From Actinomycetota bacterium (lineage in GTDB: Bacteria; Actinomycetota; Thermoleophilia; Gaiellales; F1-60-MAGs149), in the NCBI GenBank assembly GCA_016870485.1, contig VGBM01000002.1:1-64000 (forward strand): a stretch of 64,000 nt of DNA, written 5' to 3'. This document shows, in pieces, positions 34,572 to 43,742 of the stretch. A program made the position numbers and the translations under genes. Each line of letters starts with the position of its first letter. Position 1 is the stretch's first letter. Under the pieces are notes generated by a model. The model was not told where the DNA came from. It saw nothing but the letters and a program-made list of their open reading frames with translations, and searched no databases.

Positions 34572-35669
34572 CTACCCCGTGGTCTCGGCGGTGGTCGCCT
34601 CGGTGGTCTGCGCGGGCGGCAGCTCGTAGCCCGCGGCGAAGGCGGTCTTCGGCGCGTAGTCCTTCTGGACGCCCTCGAACCACGTCGTCGCGACCTCGTT
34701 CTTCTTGGTCTGCGTCAGCTCGTCGATGATCTGCTGCTTGACCTCGTCGAACGGCTGGGTCGTGGCGTCCGTGATCGGGCTGAGCGCCTTGATGATGTGG
34801 CAGCCGAACTGCGACTTGACGGGCGGGTCGGTGATGTCGCCCTCCGCGGCGAGCGCGAAGGCGCCCGCGCGGAAGTCGGCGTCCCAGTTCTCGTCGTCGG
34901 TGATGTCGTACTCGCCGCCGGTGTCCTTGGAGCCCGGATCGGCCGAGTGCTTCTTGACCAGCGCCTTCCAGTCGCCCGGGTTGGCCTCGACCTCCTTGAG
35001 GACCTCCTCGGCGCGCGCGCAGTCGGCATCGGTCGACTCGCCCTTGGGCTTCACGTCGATCAGGATGTGCGCGACCTTGCGCGAGCGGGCCGTCGTGTAG
35101 CGCTCGTCCTTGTCGGTCTCGAACTGCTTCTTGGCCTCGTCCTCGGTGACCTTGACGTCCTTCGTGATGTCGTCGTAGAGGGCCTGGGCCTGCTGGCGCA
35201 GCGCGAACTGGTCCTCGAGCGCGGCGATCGTGAGGCCCTGGTCCTTGAGGTAGGTCTCGAACTTCTTGTCCTTGCCCTCGCAGCACTGCAGCTTGAAGGC
35301 CTCGATGTCGTCCTGGACCTGCTTGTCGTCGACCTCGATGCCGCGCGCGTCGGCCTCCTGGCGGATCTCCGCGTTCTGAACGAGGCTCTGCAGCACCTGC
35401 TGCTTGAGCGTCGACTCCTCCCCGGAGCCCTCCTTGGGGGCGGTCTGGCCGCTGGCCTCGCCCTGCTTGACCGCGGAGGCGTAGAGCTCGTCGAACTGCG
35501 CCTGCGTGATCGTCTCGGTGCCGACGACGGCGACCGCGCCGGCCGGGACGGTCGGCTTCTCGACCGCCGTCGTGCCGCCCTTGTCGGAGCCGCCATCGGA
35601 CCCGCCGCAGGCCGCGATGACGACGGCGGCGAGGAGGGCGAGCAGGGCAAGCGGGATCAGGCGGCGCAT
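34572..35669 (-). CDS. SurA/PpiC-type peptidyl-prolyl isomerase lipoprotein
   Basis: This 365-residue protein has a lipoprotein signal ending in VIAACGG with the lipid-modified Cys near residue 21. The SurA_N-like chaperone part follows (residues about 50-190), then a PpiC parvulin domain with ARSRKVAHILIDV, SADPGSKDTGGEYD, FALAAEGDITDPPVKSQFGCHIIKAL. It probably folds exported proteins at the outer face of the membrane, like PrsA. It is the actinobacterial companion of mfd, mazG and eno. Start ATG 35669. Confidence 0.9.
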   Translation of the reverse strand: MRRLIPLALLALLAAVVIAACGGSDGGSDKGGTTAVEKPTVPAGAVAVVGTETITQAQFDELYASAVKQGEASGQTAPKEGSGEESTLKQQVLQSLVQNAEIRQEADARGIEVDDKQVQDDIEAFKLQCCEGKDKKFETYLKDQGLTIAALEDQFALRQQAQALYDDITKDVKVTEDEAKKQFETDKDERYTTARSRKVAHILIDVKPKGESTDADCARAEEVLKEVEANPGDWKALVKKHSADPGSKDTGGEYDITDDENWDADFRAGAFALAAEGDITDPPVKSQFGCHIIKALSPITDATTQPFDEVKQQIIDELTQTKKNEVATTWFEGVQKDYAPKTAFAAGYELPPAQTTEATTAETTG

Positions 35670-35731
35670 GCGGATGGGTGCTCCAGGCGGGTGATGGTCG
35701 ATGCGTGTCGGGCCGCTGCGATGGGCGGGGA

Positions 35732-38700
35732 TCAGGCCCCGGAGGGCGCCGCCGAGCGCAGGATGATCATAGCATCGGCCAGGATCCGGGCCGCCTCGAG
35801 CGGTGACGCGGATTCCCGTGCGGGCAGGCCGATCTCGTCCTTCGCGGCGTTCGCGCGCAGGTCGTCGTGGCGCTCGCGCAGCGCGCGCAGCTCGTCGCGC
35901 GAGATGCGCAGCCCGGTGATCCGCGCGCCGTCCCGCCCGACCTGGATCGCGACGCCGCCGAGGGGCAGCGCGGCGAGCCGCAGCTCCTGGATCGCGATCA
36001 GGTTGGCGACGGGCCCCGGCAGGGGGCCGAAGCGGTCGGCGAGCTCCAGCTCGAGGTCGCGCAGCTGGCCCTCGTCGTGGGCGAGCGCGATGCGCCGGTG
36101 CACGTCCATCTTCGCAGCCTCGAGGCCGACGTAGTCGGCGGGCACGAAGGCGTCGAGGGCGACGTCGAGGCGCGGCCCCTGCGCGACCGCCTCCGGGGCG
36201 ACGCCCTGCAGCTCGGAGACCGCCTCGGCGAGGAGGTCGCAGTACAGCTCGAAGCCGACCGCGGCCACGTGCCCCGACTGCTCGTCGCCGAGCAGGTCGC
36301 CGGCGCCGCGCAGCTCGAGGTCGCGCATCGCGACCCGGAAGCCCGAGCCGAGCTCGGTGGAGTCCGCGAGCGCCGCGAGGCGCGCCCGCGCCTCCTCCGA
36401 CAGCTCCGTCGCGTCCGGGTACAGCAGGTAGGCGTGCGCGGTCACGTCGGAACGGCCGACGCGGCCCCGGATCTGGTACAGCTGGGACAGCCCGAGCAGG
36501 TCGGCGCGCTCGACGATCAGCGTGTTCGCGGACGGGATGTCGAGGCCCGCCTCGATGATCGTCGTGGCCACGAGCACGTCGTGGTCGCCGCGCAGGAACC
36601 CCGCCATCACGTCCTCGAGCTGGCGCTCCGTCATCTGGCCGTGCGCCACGCAGACCCGGATCTCGGGGCTCAGCTGGCGCAGCCGCTCGGCGGCCTCGTC
36701 GATCGTCTCGACGCGATTGTGCAGGTAGAAGGCCTGCCCTCCACGCTCGACCTCGCGGCGCAGGGCCCCGGCGACCTGCTCGTCGTCGTACTCGCCGACG
36801 TGCGTGTGGATCGGGCGGCGGCCGCGCGGCGGCGTGGCGATCACCGAGATGTCGCGCAGCCCGGCGAGGGACATGTGCAGCGTGCGCGGGATCGGGGTCG
36901 CCGACAGGGCGAGCACGTCGACCTCCGTCCGCATCTGCCGCAGGAGCTCCTTCTGGGCGACCCCGAAGCGCTGCTCCTCGTCGACGATCACGAGCCCGAG
37001 GTCCGCGGGCACGACGTCGCGGCTCAGCACGCGGTGCGTGCCGAGCAGGAGGTCGACCTCGCCGGATCGGAAGGCCGCCACCGCCGCTTTCGCCTCCTTG
37101 GCGCTGCGCAGCCGCGAGACCACCTCGATCCGGATCGGCAGGTCCATCAGGCGGCTGCGGAACGTCGCGCCGTGCTGCTGGGCGAGGATCGTGGTCGGGG
37201 CCAGCATCAGCACCTGCTTGCCCGACTCGATCACCCGCACGGCGGCACGCAGGGCGACCTCGGTCTTGCCGAAGCCGACGTCGCCGCAGATCAGCCGGTC
37301 CATCGGTCGGTCCTGCGAGAGGTCGTCCATGACCTCCTGGATCGCGCGCTCCTGATCATCGGTCTCCGCGTACGGGAAGCCCTCCTCGACCTGGCGCAGG
37401 AACTCGCCCGGCTCTGGGTGCTCGACGCCCGGCACGGCCTGGCGCTGGGCGTAGAGGGCGAGTAGCTCGCCCGCGAGCTCGCGTACCGCGCTTCGGGCGC
37501 GCGCCTTCAGCTGCAGCCACGACTTGCCGCCGAGCTTCGACAGGGCCGGCTCGCGCCCGTCGGCGCCCACGTAGCGCGTCAGCTTCGAGATCTGCTCGTG
37601 CGGGAGGTAGACGCGGTCCCCGCCCCGGAACGCGAGGTCGATGTAGTCGCGCGTGACGCCGCCGACCGTGCGCACGTCGAAGCGCTCGAAGCGGCCGACG
37701 CCGTGGTCCTCGTGCACGACGATGTCGCCGGGCCGGAGGTCGCCGAACGAGGCGATCGCGCGCCCGCCGCGCGTGGGCGCGGAGCGCCGCGAGCGCAGGA
37801 GCGAGCCGCCCAGCACGACCGCGATGCGGGCGACGGGCGCGACCAGCCCGCGCCGCAGGGGCGCGACGGCGAGGTAGACGCCGGCCTCCTCAGGCAGATC
37901 GGCCCCAGCCTCGAGCCACCGGTGGTCGAGCCGCTTGAGCTGGTGCGCCGCGCGGGCCGCATCGCCCGCGTGGGCGAAGGTCAGGAGCACGCGCAGGTCG
38001 CGGGCCGCGAGGGCGGTCAGCGCGTTCTCCACCTCCGCGATCCCGCGGGCCGCGAGCGCCGGCGGGTGCCCCTCGAAGGCGACGGGCTGCCCGGCGGGCA
38101 GGGTCTCCAGGCGGTGCGCCCCCTCGAGCGTCTCCGCGAGCTGCTCGTGCGTCAGGTAGCCGCGACGGGCCGCGGCGGCGATCTCGTCGATCCGCTCGCG
38201 GCCGGCGGCGAGCGCCCCGGGCGGGTCCCAGACCACCAGCGCCCCCGCGCCGATCAGCTCGGGGGCGAGCGCCACCAGGCCCTCGGGCAGGTGGGGCCCC
38301 TCGTCGCCGAGCCGCTCGGGCACGTCGCCCGCGTCGCCGTCGCGCGCCGGGTGCGCGACCAGCGCCTCGATCGGGCCGAGCGAGCGCTGGGTGAGGGTCG
38401 AGAAGGCGGAGACGCGCTCGACCTCGTCGCCGAACAGCTCGATGCGGACCGGCTCGCGGCCGGTGGTCGGGTAGACGTCGACGACGTCGCCGCGCACGCC
38501 GACCTGGCCGCGCTCGTCGACCTGCCCCTCGACCCGCTCGTACCCCATCGCCACGAGCCGCCCGACGAGCTCCTCGCGGTCGATCGCCCCGCCCGCGGCG
38601 ATGCGCAGGGATGCCGGCCGGCCGGCGCGTCCGGGCAGGCGCTCGACGAGGGCGTCGGCGGACACGGCGACGATGCCGCCCTCGGCGAGCACGCCGAGCG

Positions 38701-39073
38701 CGTGCGCCCGCTCGCCGACGAGGTGCGGCGCGGGCTCGAGCCCGGACCCCCAGTCGACGCCGCGGTGCGGAAGGTACGCGACGGGCACGGCCGGGGCGAA
38801 GGCGCGGACGGCGTCGGCCAGCTCGCGAGCACGGTCGTCGTCGGCCACCACCACCGACAGGGCCGGGCGGTCGGCGCCGAGCCGAGCGTGGTGCAGCCCG
38901 GCGACGACCAGGGGCAGCACGGCCTCGGCGCAGCGCGCGGCCACCGGGGCCGTCGAGCCGAGCCGCGGCGCGATCCGCCGGACGTCGTCACCCGCCGCGA
39001 ACGCGGCCGTGACGGCCGCGAGGCCCCCGATCTCGGCGGGCGGCGGGCCCATGGTATCGTCGTCGTCTTCCAT
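35732..39073 (-). CDS. mfd: Transcription-repair coupling factor
   Basis: Mfd of about 1113 residues removes stalled RNA polymerase and recruits UvrA. Domains in order: UvrB-like N-terminus (APHLVGERAHALGVL), RNA-polymerase-interaction region (GDIVVHEDHGVGRF near residue 435), helicase core (CGDVGFGKTEVALRAA Walker A near 585, VDEEQRFGV DEEQ box near 685, SATPIPRTLHMSLAG, and QIRGRVGRSD motif VI near 860) and the TRCF C-terminal domain. Length is typical. ATG 39073 and ATG 39052 are both possible starts; neither has a strong ribosome site. It is divergent from a peptidase with about 50 bases between. Confidence 0.95.
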   Translation of the reverse strand: MEDDDDTMGPPPAEIGGLAAVTAAFAAGDDVRRIAPRLGSTAPVAARCAEAVLPLVVAGLHHARLGADRPALSVVVADDDRARELADAVRAFAPAVPVAYLPHRGVDWGSGLEPAPHLVGERAHALGVLAEGGIVAVSADALVERLPGRAGRPASLRIAAGGAIDREELVGRLVAMGYERVEGQVDERGQVGVRGDVVDVYPTTGREPVRIELFGDEVERVSAFSTLTQRSLGPIEALVAHPARDGDAGDVPERLGDEGPHLPEGLVALAPELIGAGALVVWDPPGALAAGRERIDEIAAAARRGYLTHEQLAETLEGAHRLETLPAGQPVAFEGHPPALAARGIAEVENALTALAARDLRVLLTFAHAGDAARAAHQLKRLDHRWLEAGADLPEEAGVYLAVAPLRRGLVAPVARIAVVLGGSLLRSRRSAPTRGGRAIASFGDLRPGDIVVHEDHGVGRFERFDVRTVGGVTRDYIDLAFRGGDRVYLPHEQISKLTRYVGADGREPALSKLGGKSWLQLKARARSAVRELAGELLALYAQRQAVPGVEHPEPGEFLRQVEEGFPYAETDDQERAIQEVMDDLSQDRPMDRLICGDVGFGKTEVALRAAVRVIESGKQVLMLAPTTILAQQHGATFRSRLMDLPIRIEVVSRLRSAKEAKAAVAAFRSGEVDLLLGTHRVLSRDVVPADLGLVIVDEEQRFGVAQKELLRQMRTEVDVLALSATPIPRTLHMSLAGLRDISVIATPPRGRRPIHTHVGEYDDEQVAGALRREVERGGQAFYLHNRVETIDEAAERLRQLSPEIRVCVAHGQMTERQLEDVMAGFLRGDHDVLVATTIIEAGLDIPSANTLIVERADLLGLSQLYQIRGRVGRSDVTAHAYLLYPDATELSEEARARLAALADSTELGSGFRVAMRDLELRGAGDLLGDEQSGHVAAVGFELYCDLLAEAVSELQGVAPEAVAQGPRLDVALDAFVPADYVGLEAAKMDVHRRIALAHDEGQLRDLELELADRFGPLPGPVANLIAIQELRLAALPLGGVAIQVGRDGARITGLRISRDELRALRERHDDLRANAAKDEIGLPARESASPLEAARILADAMIILRSAAPSGA

Positions 39074-39122
39074 CGACCGGCGCCCGAAGCCTACGTCCTG
39101 ACCGCGGACCCGGGAGGCACCT

Positions 39123-40469
39123 ATGCCCCGCACCACCGACGAGCTGATCGAGGAGCTCTGTGAGTACCTCCGGATCCCGTCCATCTCGTCGGGCGACGGC
39201 GAGCCCGCCGACATCGCCCGCGCGGCCGACTGGGTGGCGGACCGGATCCGCGCCGCCGGCGGCACGGCCGACGTCCTCCCCACCGCCGCGAACCCGCTCG
39301 TGGTCGGGGCGATCCCGGCCTGCCACGAACCCGCGCCGCGTGTCCTTCTCTACGGGCACTACGACGTGCAGACCGTGGCGCCGCTTGACGCCTGGACGAC
39401 GCCGCCCTTCGAGCCGACCGTCCGCGACGGCGCGGTCTTCGCCCGTGGCGCCTCCGACGACAAGGGCAACTTCCACGCGCTGCTCGCCGGGGCCGCCGAC
39501 CTCGCCGCCGATGGCGCGCTGCCCGTGCACCTGACCGTGGTCCTCGACGGCGAGGAGGAGGTCGGCGGCCACTCCGTGATCGACTGGATCGACGCGCAGC
39601 CCGCCGGGGCGTACGACGCCGCGGTCGTCTTCGACGCCGGCTTCGTCGAGCCGGGTCGCCCTGCGATCGAGATCGGGGTGCGGGGCGTGATCACCGGCAC
39701 GATCACCGTGCGCACCGGCGAGCGCGACGCGCACTCGGGGCTCTACGGCGGCGCCGCCCTCAACGCCGCCCACGTCCTCAGCCGGCTGATCGCCGACCTC
39801 GAGCCCGGCCCCGACGGCCGCCTGCACGAGTCGCTGATGGCCGGCGTCGAACCGCCCGCGGCGGCCGAGGCCGAGACCTGGACGACCCTGCCCGACGCGG
39901 CCGGCGAGCTCGCGATCGCGGGCATCGCCCCGAAGGGCCCCGAGGCCCTCGCCGACTACTACCTGCGCACCACCGCCCTGCCCACGTTCGACGTCAACGC
40001 GATCACCTGCCGCGACGCGGGCGCCAACCGCACGATCGTGCCGTGCGAGGCGACCGCGGCGATCTCGTTCCGGCTCGTCGGCGGCCAGAACGCCGAGGCC
40101 TTCTGGACGGCCGTGCAGACGCTCCTGCGCGAGCGCGCCCCCGCCGGCGCCGAACTCTCCTTCGCGCTGCGCGGACGCTCCGCCGGCGCGGCCTTCGATC
40201 CGGACCTGCCCGCCGTGCGCCTCGCCCGCAGCGCCGTCGAGACGGCCACGGGGATGCCGTGCGCGGTCACGCGCTCGGGCGGCGCGATCCCGCTCGTGAC
40301 CGCGCTCGCCGGCAAGGGCGTGCCCACGGTCCTGACCGGCTGCGCGCTGCCGAACGACCGCATCCACGCGCCCGACGAGCACCTGCGGATCGACCAGTAC
40401 GCGCTCGGCGTGGCGATGGCCCGCGGGATCCTGACCGCCTTCGGGCGGCTCGGCGACCCTGCGGCCTGA
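39123..40469 (+). CDS. M20-family dipeptidase
   Basis: This 448-residue zinc peptidase has GHYDVQTVAP (ligand His), GASDDKGNFHA (bridging Asp), LDGEEEVGG (catalytic Glu), VFDAGF, and the C-terminal ALPNDRIHAPDEHLRIDQY (ligand His). A dimerisation domain lies between about 190 and 305, and RDAHSGLYGGA matches the M20 dipeptidase pattern. It hydrolyses dipeptides or related amides in the cytosol. ATG 39123 follows GGGAGGCACCT. It is divergent from mfd and followed by a creatininase-like gene. Confidence 0.93.
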   Translation: MPRTTDELIEELCEYLRIPSISSGDGEPADIARAADWVADRIRAAGGTADVLPTAANPLVVGAIPACHEPAPRVLLYGHYDVQTVAPLDAWTTPPFEPTVRDGAVFARGASDDKGNFHALLAGAADLAADGALPVHLTVVLDGEEEVGGHSVIDWIDAQPAGAYDAAVVFDAGFVEPGRPAIEIGVRGVITGTITVRTGERDAHSGLYGGAALNAAHVLSRLIADLEPGPDGRLHESLMAGVEPPAAAEAETWTTLPDAAGELAIAGIAPKGPEALADYYLRTTALPTFDVNAITCRDAGANRTIVPCEATAAISFRLVGGQNAEAFWTAVQTLLRERAPAGAELSFALRGRSAGAAFDPDLPAVRLARSAVETATGMPCAVTRSGGAIPLVTALAGKGVPTVLTGCALPNDRIHAPDEHLRIDQYALGVAMARGILTAFGRLGDPAA

Positions 40470-40537
40470 CCCCTCCGGTCCGGCCTGCGCGCCGCTGCTG
40501 GCGTCCCCCTCCCGGAGGCGACCCCGGGAGGATGGCG

Positions 40538-41299
40538 ATGCGGTCGGTGCAGATGGAACTGATGACGTCGCGGGAGTTCCTCACGGTGGGGTTCACGACG
40601 GCGATCGTGCCGCTCGGGGCGGTCGCGAGCCACGGCGACCACATGCCGATGGGGACGGACGGGTTCTCCGCGCACGCGCTGGCCGTCCGGATCGCCGAGC
40701 GCCTCGAGCGCACCATGGTGCTGCCCGCGAACTTCCTCGGCATGAGCGGCCACTACCACCACCAGCCGATCTGCATCAGCCTCAGCGCCGACACCCAGAC
40801 CCGGGTGATCCGCGACGTGGTCGAGTCGCTGCACCACTGGGGCATCGAGCGCGTCCTGCTCCTGAACGCCCACGACGGCATCATCCCGTCGACCGAGATC
40901 GCCGCCCGCGACGCGAAGATCGCACACCCCGAGATGAGCATCGCCACGATCGACTGGTGGGTGATCACGAACCGGCGCCTCCCCGCCGACACGTGGGAGG
41001 TGTGGGGCGGCTGGGGCCACGGCGGCGAGGTCGAGACCTCGCTCGGCCTCGTGCTGTTCCCCGACCTGATGCAGATGGAGCACGCGCAGGGGCAGGTGCC
41101 CAAGGTCGACCCGTACGCGAAGGAGCTGTGGCTGTTCGAGGAGCTGACCGCCCACGGCGCGTCCGGCGCCCCGTAGCGCGGCACGGCCGCGAAGGGCGAG
41201 CTGATCGTCGACACCGTGATCGACTACATGGTCCCCTACATGCGGCGCTTCGAGGACCACGGGCTCGACCACGCCCCAGAGGACGAGCCGGAGGCCTGA
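40538..41299 (+). pseudogene. Creatininase-family amidohydrolase, in-frame amber stop
   Basis: The frame from ATG 40538 (GGGAGG 6 bases upstream) encodes VPLGAVASHGDHMPMGTDGFSAHALAVRIAERL and LLNAHDGI, which are creatininase motifs. An in-frame TAG at 41174-41176 ends it at 212 residues. The same frame continues for 40 more codons (AAKGELIVDTVIDYMVPYMRRFEDHG) to TGA 41299, the normal family C-terminus. The Glu ligand normally found before the HG of the first motif is Ala here (ASHG). Loss of a ligand and of the C-terminus suggests decay. A 212-residue product may still be made. Confidence 0.75.
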
Positions 41300-41309
41300 G
41301 GCGCCGCAG

Positions 41310-42146
41310 CTAGGTGGCGGCGCCGTCCGCCGCGACGACGTAGGCCTCGGGGCGCCGCGCGCTCAGCACGGGGATCCGCCGGCGCATATCGGCGACGCGC
41401 TCGCGGTCGATCTCGGCGACGCAGATGCCCTCGCCGTCGCCGGCGTTGGCGATCACGATCCCCCAGGGGTCGATGATCATCGAGCGGGCGTAGCGCGCGC
41501 TGCCGTCCCAGTAGCCGTGCTGGTTGGCGGCGATCACGTAGGCGCCGTTCTCGATCGCCCGCGCGCGCAGCAGCACCTCCCAGTGGTCGCGGCCCGTCGC
41601 CATCGTGAAGCCGGCGGGCACCATGAAGGCCTCGGCGCCGGCGAGCGCGAGCTCGCGGTACTGCTCGGGGAAGCGCAGGTCGTAGCAGATGGTCAGCCCC
41701 ACCGGCCAGCCCGCGATCTCCGCGAGGACGAGCCGGTCGCCCGGCTTGTTGGCGCCCGATTCGCGCGCCGCCGCCCCCTCGACGTCGATGTCGAACATGT
41801 GGATCTTGCGGTAGGTCGCAACCCGCTCGCCCGCGGGGTCGAAGACGAGCGTCGTGTTCGAGGCGCGCACGCCGGGCTCGGTGTCCTCGCCGATCGAGCC
41901 GCCGTGCAGCCAGACCCCGTGCCGGCGGGCCCAGCCCGCCATCGCGGCGGCGGTCTCGCCGTCGAGCGGCTCGGCCGCGGCGATCATCGCGTCGTCGGGC
42001 CCGGTGCCGTTCCAGCGCTCGGGCAGCGAGATCACCTCGGCGCCGCGCGCCGCCGCCCGCGCGATGAGCCGCTCGGCCGCCTCGAGGTTATCGGCCAGGG
42101 GCCGGTCCGCGTGCATCTGCACGCAGGCGACGACGGTCCCGCTCAC
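41310..42146 (-). CDS. Nitrilase-superfamily carbon-nitrogen hydrolase
   Basis: This 278-residue enzyme has the catalytic triad Glu43 (LPERWN), Lys114 (YRKIHMFD) and Cys154 (ICYDLRFP). The order and spacing fit the Nit2/omega-amidase branch, which hydrolyses C-N bonds of amides such as alpha-ketoglutaramate or deaminated glutathione. Start GTG 42146 overlaps the stop of the upstream lipoprotein gene (GTGA). It faces the creatininase-like gene 10 bases away. Confidence 0.9.
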   Translation of the reverse strand: MSGTVVACVQMHADRPLADNLEAAERLIARAAARGAEVISLPERWNGTGPDDAMIAAAEPLDGETAAAMAGWARRHGVWLHGGSIGEDTEPGVRASNTTLVFDPAGERVATYRKIHMFDIDVEGAAARESGANKPGDRLVLAEIAGWPVGLTICYDLRFPEQYRELALAGAEAFMVPAGFTMATGRDHWEVLLRARAIENGAYVIAANQHGYWDGSARYARSMIIDPWGIVIANAGDGEGICVAEIDRERVADMRRRIPVLSARRPEAYVVAADGAAT

Positions 42147-43072
42147 GCGTTCTCGCCGGTCGCGGCGCCGCCGCCGAGGCCGTCGAGGAGGCCGCCCAGA
42201 TCGCCGAGGTCTCCGAGCTGCCCGCCGAGGTCGCCGAGATCGCCGAGCTGGTCGCCGAGCAGCGTGATCAGCAGGTCCGTGATCGGCTGCGCGTCGGCCG
42301 GCGGCGTCACCTCGACCGCCTGCGCCGGCACGACGGTGAGGTCGATCTTGACGTCGCCCCCGGCCGCCTGGTCGGCGGCCCCGTCGGTGCTGACCATGAT
42401 GCGGCGCACGACGCCGTCCTCGCGCGACACCCAGACCGAGATCTCGGCCTGCGCCTCGGCGAGGCCCTGGAGGTCGAGCGGCAGACCGAGGCCGTCGCCC
42501 GCGCCCTGCAGCTGCTCGGTCAGGCCGGGCGCCGGATTGAAGCGGCCGTCGATCCTGTCGCACTCGACGCCCTCGATCTCCTCGACGGCGGTCGCCTTGG
42601 GGTCCGTCACGACCTCGGAGAGCGGGCCGATCGCCCCACCGAGCCCGGCGAAGTCGATGCCCAGCGGCTGGCCGAGCTCGTACCAGGCGTCGCCGACCTG
42701 CAGCCACGTGTTGTCCTGGTTGGCCCGGAAGGCGAGGGTGATGTTGGCGGGGCCGGCCGTGATCTTGGCGTCGCCCGCGACGCCGGCCTCGGCGTCGCCC
42801 TCGGTGGTGGCCTCGATCTGGATCGGGCCGCCGAGCAGCCCGCCGAGCGGATCGCCCTCCGTGGTGGCGCCGTCCGGCGGCGCGGCGTCGCCCGGCGTGA
42901 ACTCGACCGCCAGCTTCGAGGCGTTCGGGCCCGGCGGCGGCAGCGTCGCCTCGGCGAGGATGGCCTGCGGGTCGTCGGCGAGCTTCGAGCCACCGCACGC
43001 GGCCACCAGCGGGGCGGCGAGGAGAAGCAGCGCGATCAGCGCCGGGGCGGGGATGCCGGGAAAACGCAGCAT
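42143..43072 (-). CDS. LppX/LprAFG-type lipoprotein
   Basis: This 309-residue lipoprotein has a signal and lipobox ending in LVAACGG. The body holds the LppX-like pattern AWYELGQPLGIDFAGLGGAIGPLSEVVTDPKATAVEEIEGVECDRIDG, VSREDGVVRRIMVSTDG and a beta-rich C-terminus. Family members bind and shuttle acylated lipids at the cell surface. The last 40 residues are a low-complexity run of DLGDLGG-like units (about 42160-42270 in DNA). It starts at ATG 43072 and overlaps the following nitrilase. Confidence 0.85.
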   Translation of the reverse strand: MLRFPGIPAPALIALLLLAAPLVAACGGSKLADDPQAILAEATLPPPGPNASKLAVEFTPGDAAPPDGATTEGDPLGGLLGGPIQIEATTEGDAEAGVAGDAKITAGPANITLAFRANQDNTWLQVGDAWYELGQPLGIDFAGLGGAIGPLSEVVTDPKATAVEEIEGVECDRIDGRFNPAPGLTEQLQGAGDGLGLPLDLQGLAEAQAEISVWVSREDGVVRRIMVSTDGAADQAAGGDVKIDLTVVPAQAVEVTPPADAQPITDLLITLLGDQLGDLGDLGGQLGDLGDLGGLLDGLGGGAATGENA

Positions 43073-43177
43073 GCACCCATTCTGACCGACATCGCGCCGC
43101 CGTGCGCGATCCGGATCACCCCGCCGGCACAGTCTCAGGTATGACATCACCTGCGTGAGAGCCCGCCTTCACGTTCA

Positions 43178-43190
43178 ACTTTCACAAAGT
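43178..43190. promoter_or_regulatory. Small inverted repeat in an AT-rich gap
   Basis: ACTTT-CAC-AAAGT is a 5-bp inverted repeat in the AT-rich intergenic region between the LppX gene and the HTH/coiled-coil gene. It could be an operator; there is no direct evidence. Confidence 0.3.
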
Positions 43191-43198
43191 CGTGCTAT

Positions 43199-43229
43199 TT
43201 GACTGCCACTGACCGACGTGACATATGAC
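43199..43229 (+). promoter_or_regulatory. Candidate promoter of the HTH/coiled-coil gene
   Basis: TTGACT (43199-43204) resembles a -35 box. CATATG (43222-43227, 17-base spacing) or TATGAC (43224-43229, 19-base spacing) could be the -10. The start codon lies about 15 bases downstream. The stretch is strikingly AT-rich for this genome. Confidence 0.5.
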
Positions 43230-43240
43230 AATCTTTGGGC

Positions 43241-43672
43241 ATGTCCACCTCCACGAACGGCGCGGCGTCCGGCGGCGCCGCCACCAAGAAGCCCGCCCAC
43301 GGCGACATCGGCCGGCAGACCTACGAGGACGTCCGCGCGCTGATCGAGCAGGGCATGAAGAAGACCGAGGCGTTCGCGAAGGTCGCGAAGCAGTCCGGCC
43401 GCTCCGCGAACACCGTGATGACCCAGTACTACCGGACCGCGCGCGAGCAGGTCGACGGCGGCGGCGTGCGCCGCACCGCCCGCACGGCCCGCGCGGGCGC
43501 CCGCACCGCGGCGAGGTCGGCGAACCAGCAGACCGAGCGCCTGATCAGCGAGGCGAAGACCGCGATCGACGCCCTGCAGGCGCACATCGCGGAGCTCGAG
43601 CGCGATCTCGAGCGCGCAACGCAGGAGTCGAAGGAGCTCGAGAAGATCCGCAAGGTGCTGCACAAGCGCTAG
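43241..43672 (+). CDS. HTH and coiled-coil DNA-binding-like protein
   Basis: This 143-residue protein is not a recognised family. After a low-complexity start, residues 25-68 read as a helix-turn-helix (YEDVRALIEQGMKKTEAFAKVAKQSGRSANTVMTQYYRTAR). A basic Arg/Ala region follows and then a coiled coil from about 95 (IDALQAHIAELERDLERATQESKELEKIRKVL). It may be a chromosome-associated or regulatory protein. ATG 43241 is favoured; TTG 43235 would add two residues. The gene has its own AT-rich promoter region and a strong terminator. Confidence 0.75.
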   Translation: MSTSTNGAASGGAATKKPAHGDIGRQTYEDVRALIEQGMKKTEAFAKVAKQSGRSANTVMTQYYRTAREQVDGGGVRRTARTARAGARTAARSANQQTERLISEAKTAIDALQAHIAELERDLERATQESKELEKIRKVLHKR

Positions 43673-43699
43673 GCGCAGCCGCTCCCCCACCGCTCGTCC

Positions 43700-43736
43700 C
43701 GACGGCGCCCCGACCCCCGCGGTCCGGGCGCCGTCG
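43700..43736. terminator. Bidirectional hairpin between HTH gene and rsgA
   Basis: CGACGGCGCCC (43700-43710) and GGGCGCCGTCG (43726-43736) form a perfect 11-bp stem in the gap between two convergent genes. It lies 28 bases after the plus-strand stop and 7 bases beyond the minus-strand stop. It could serve both. Confidence 0.7.
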
Positions 43737-43742
43737 CCGTTC

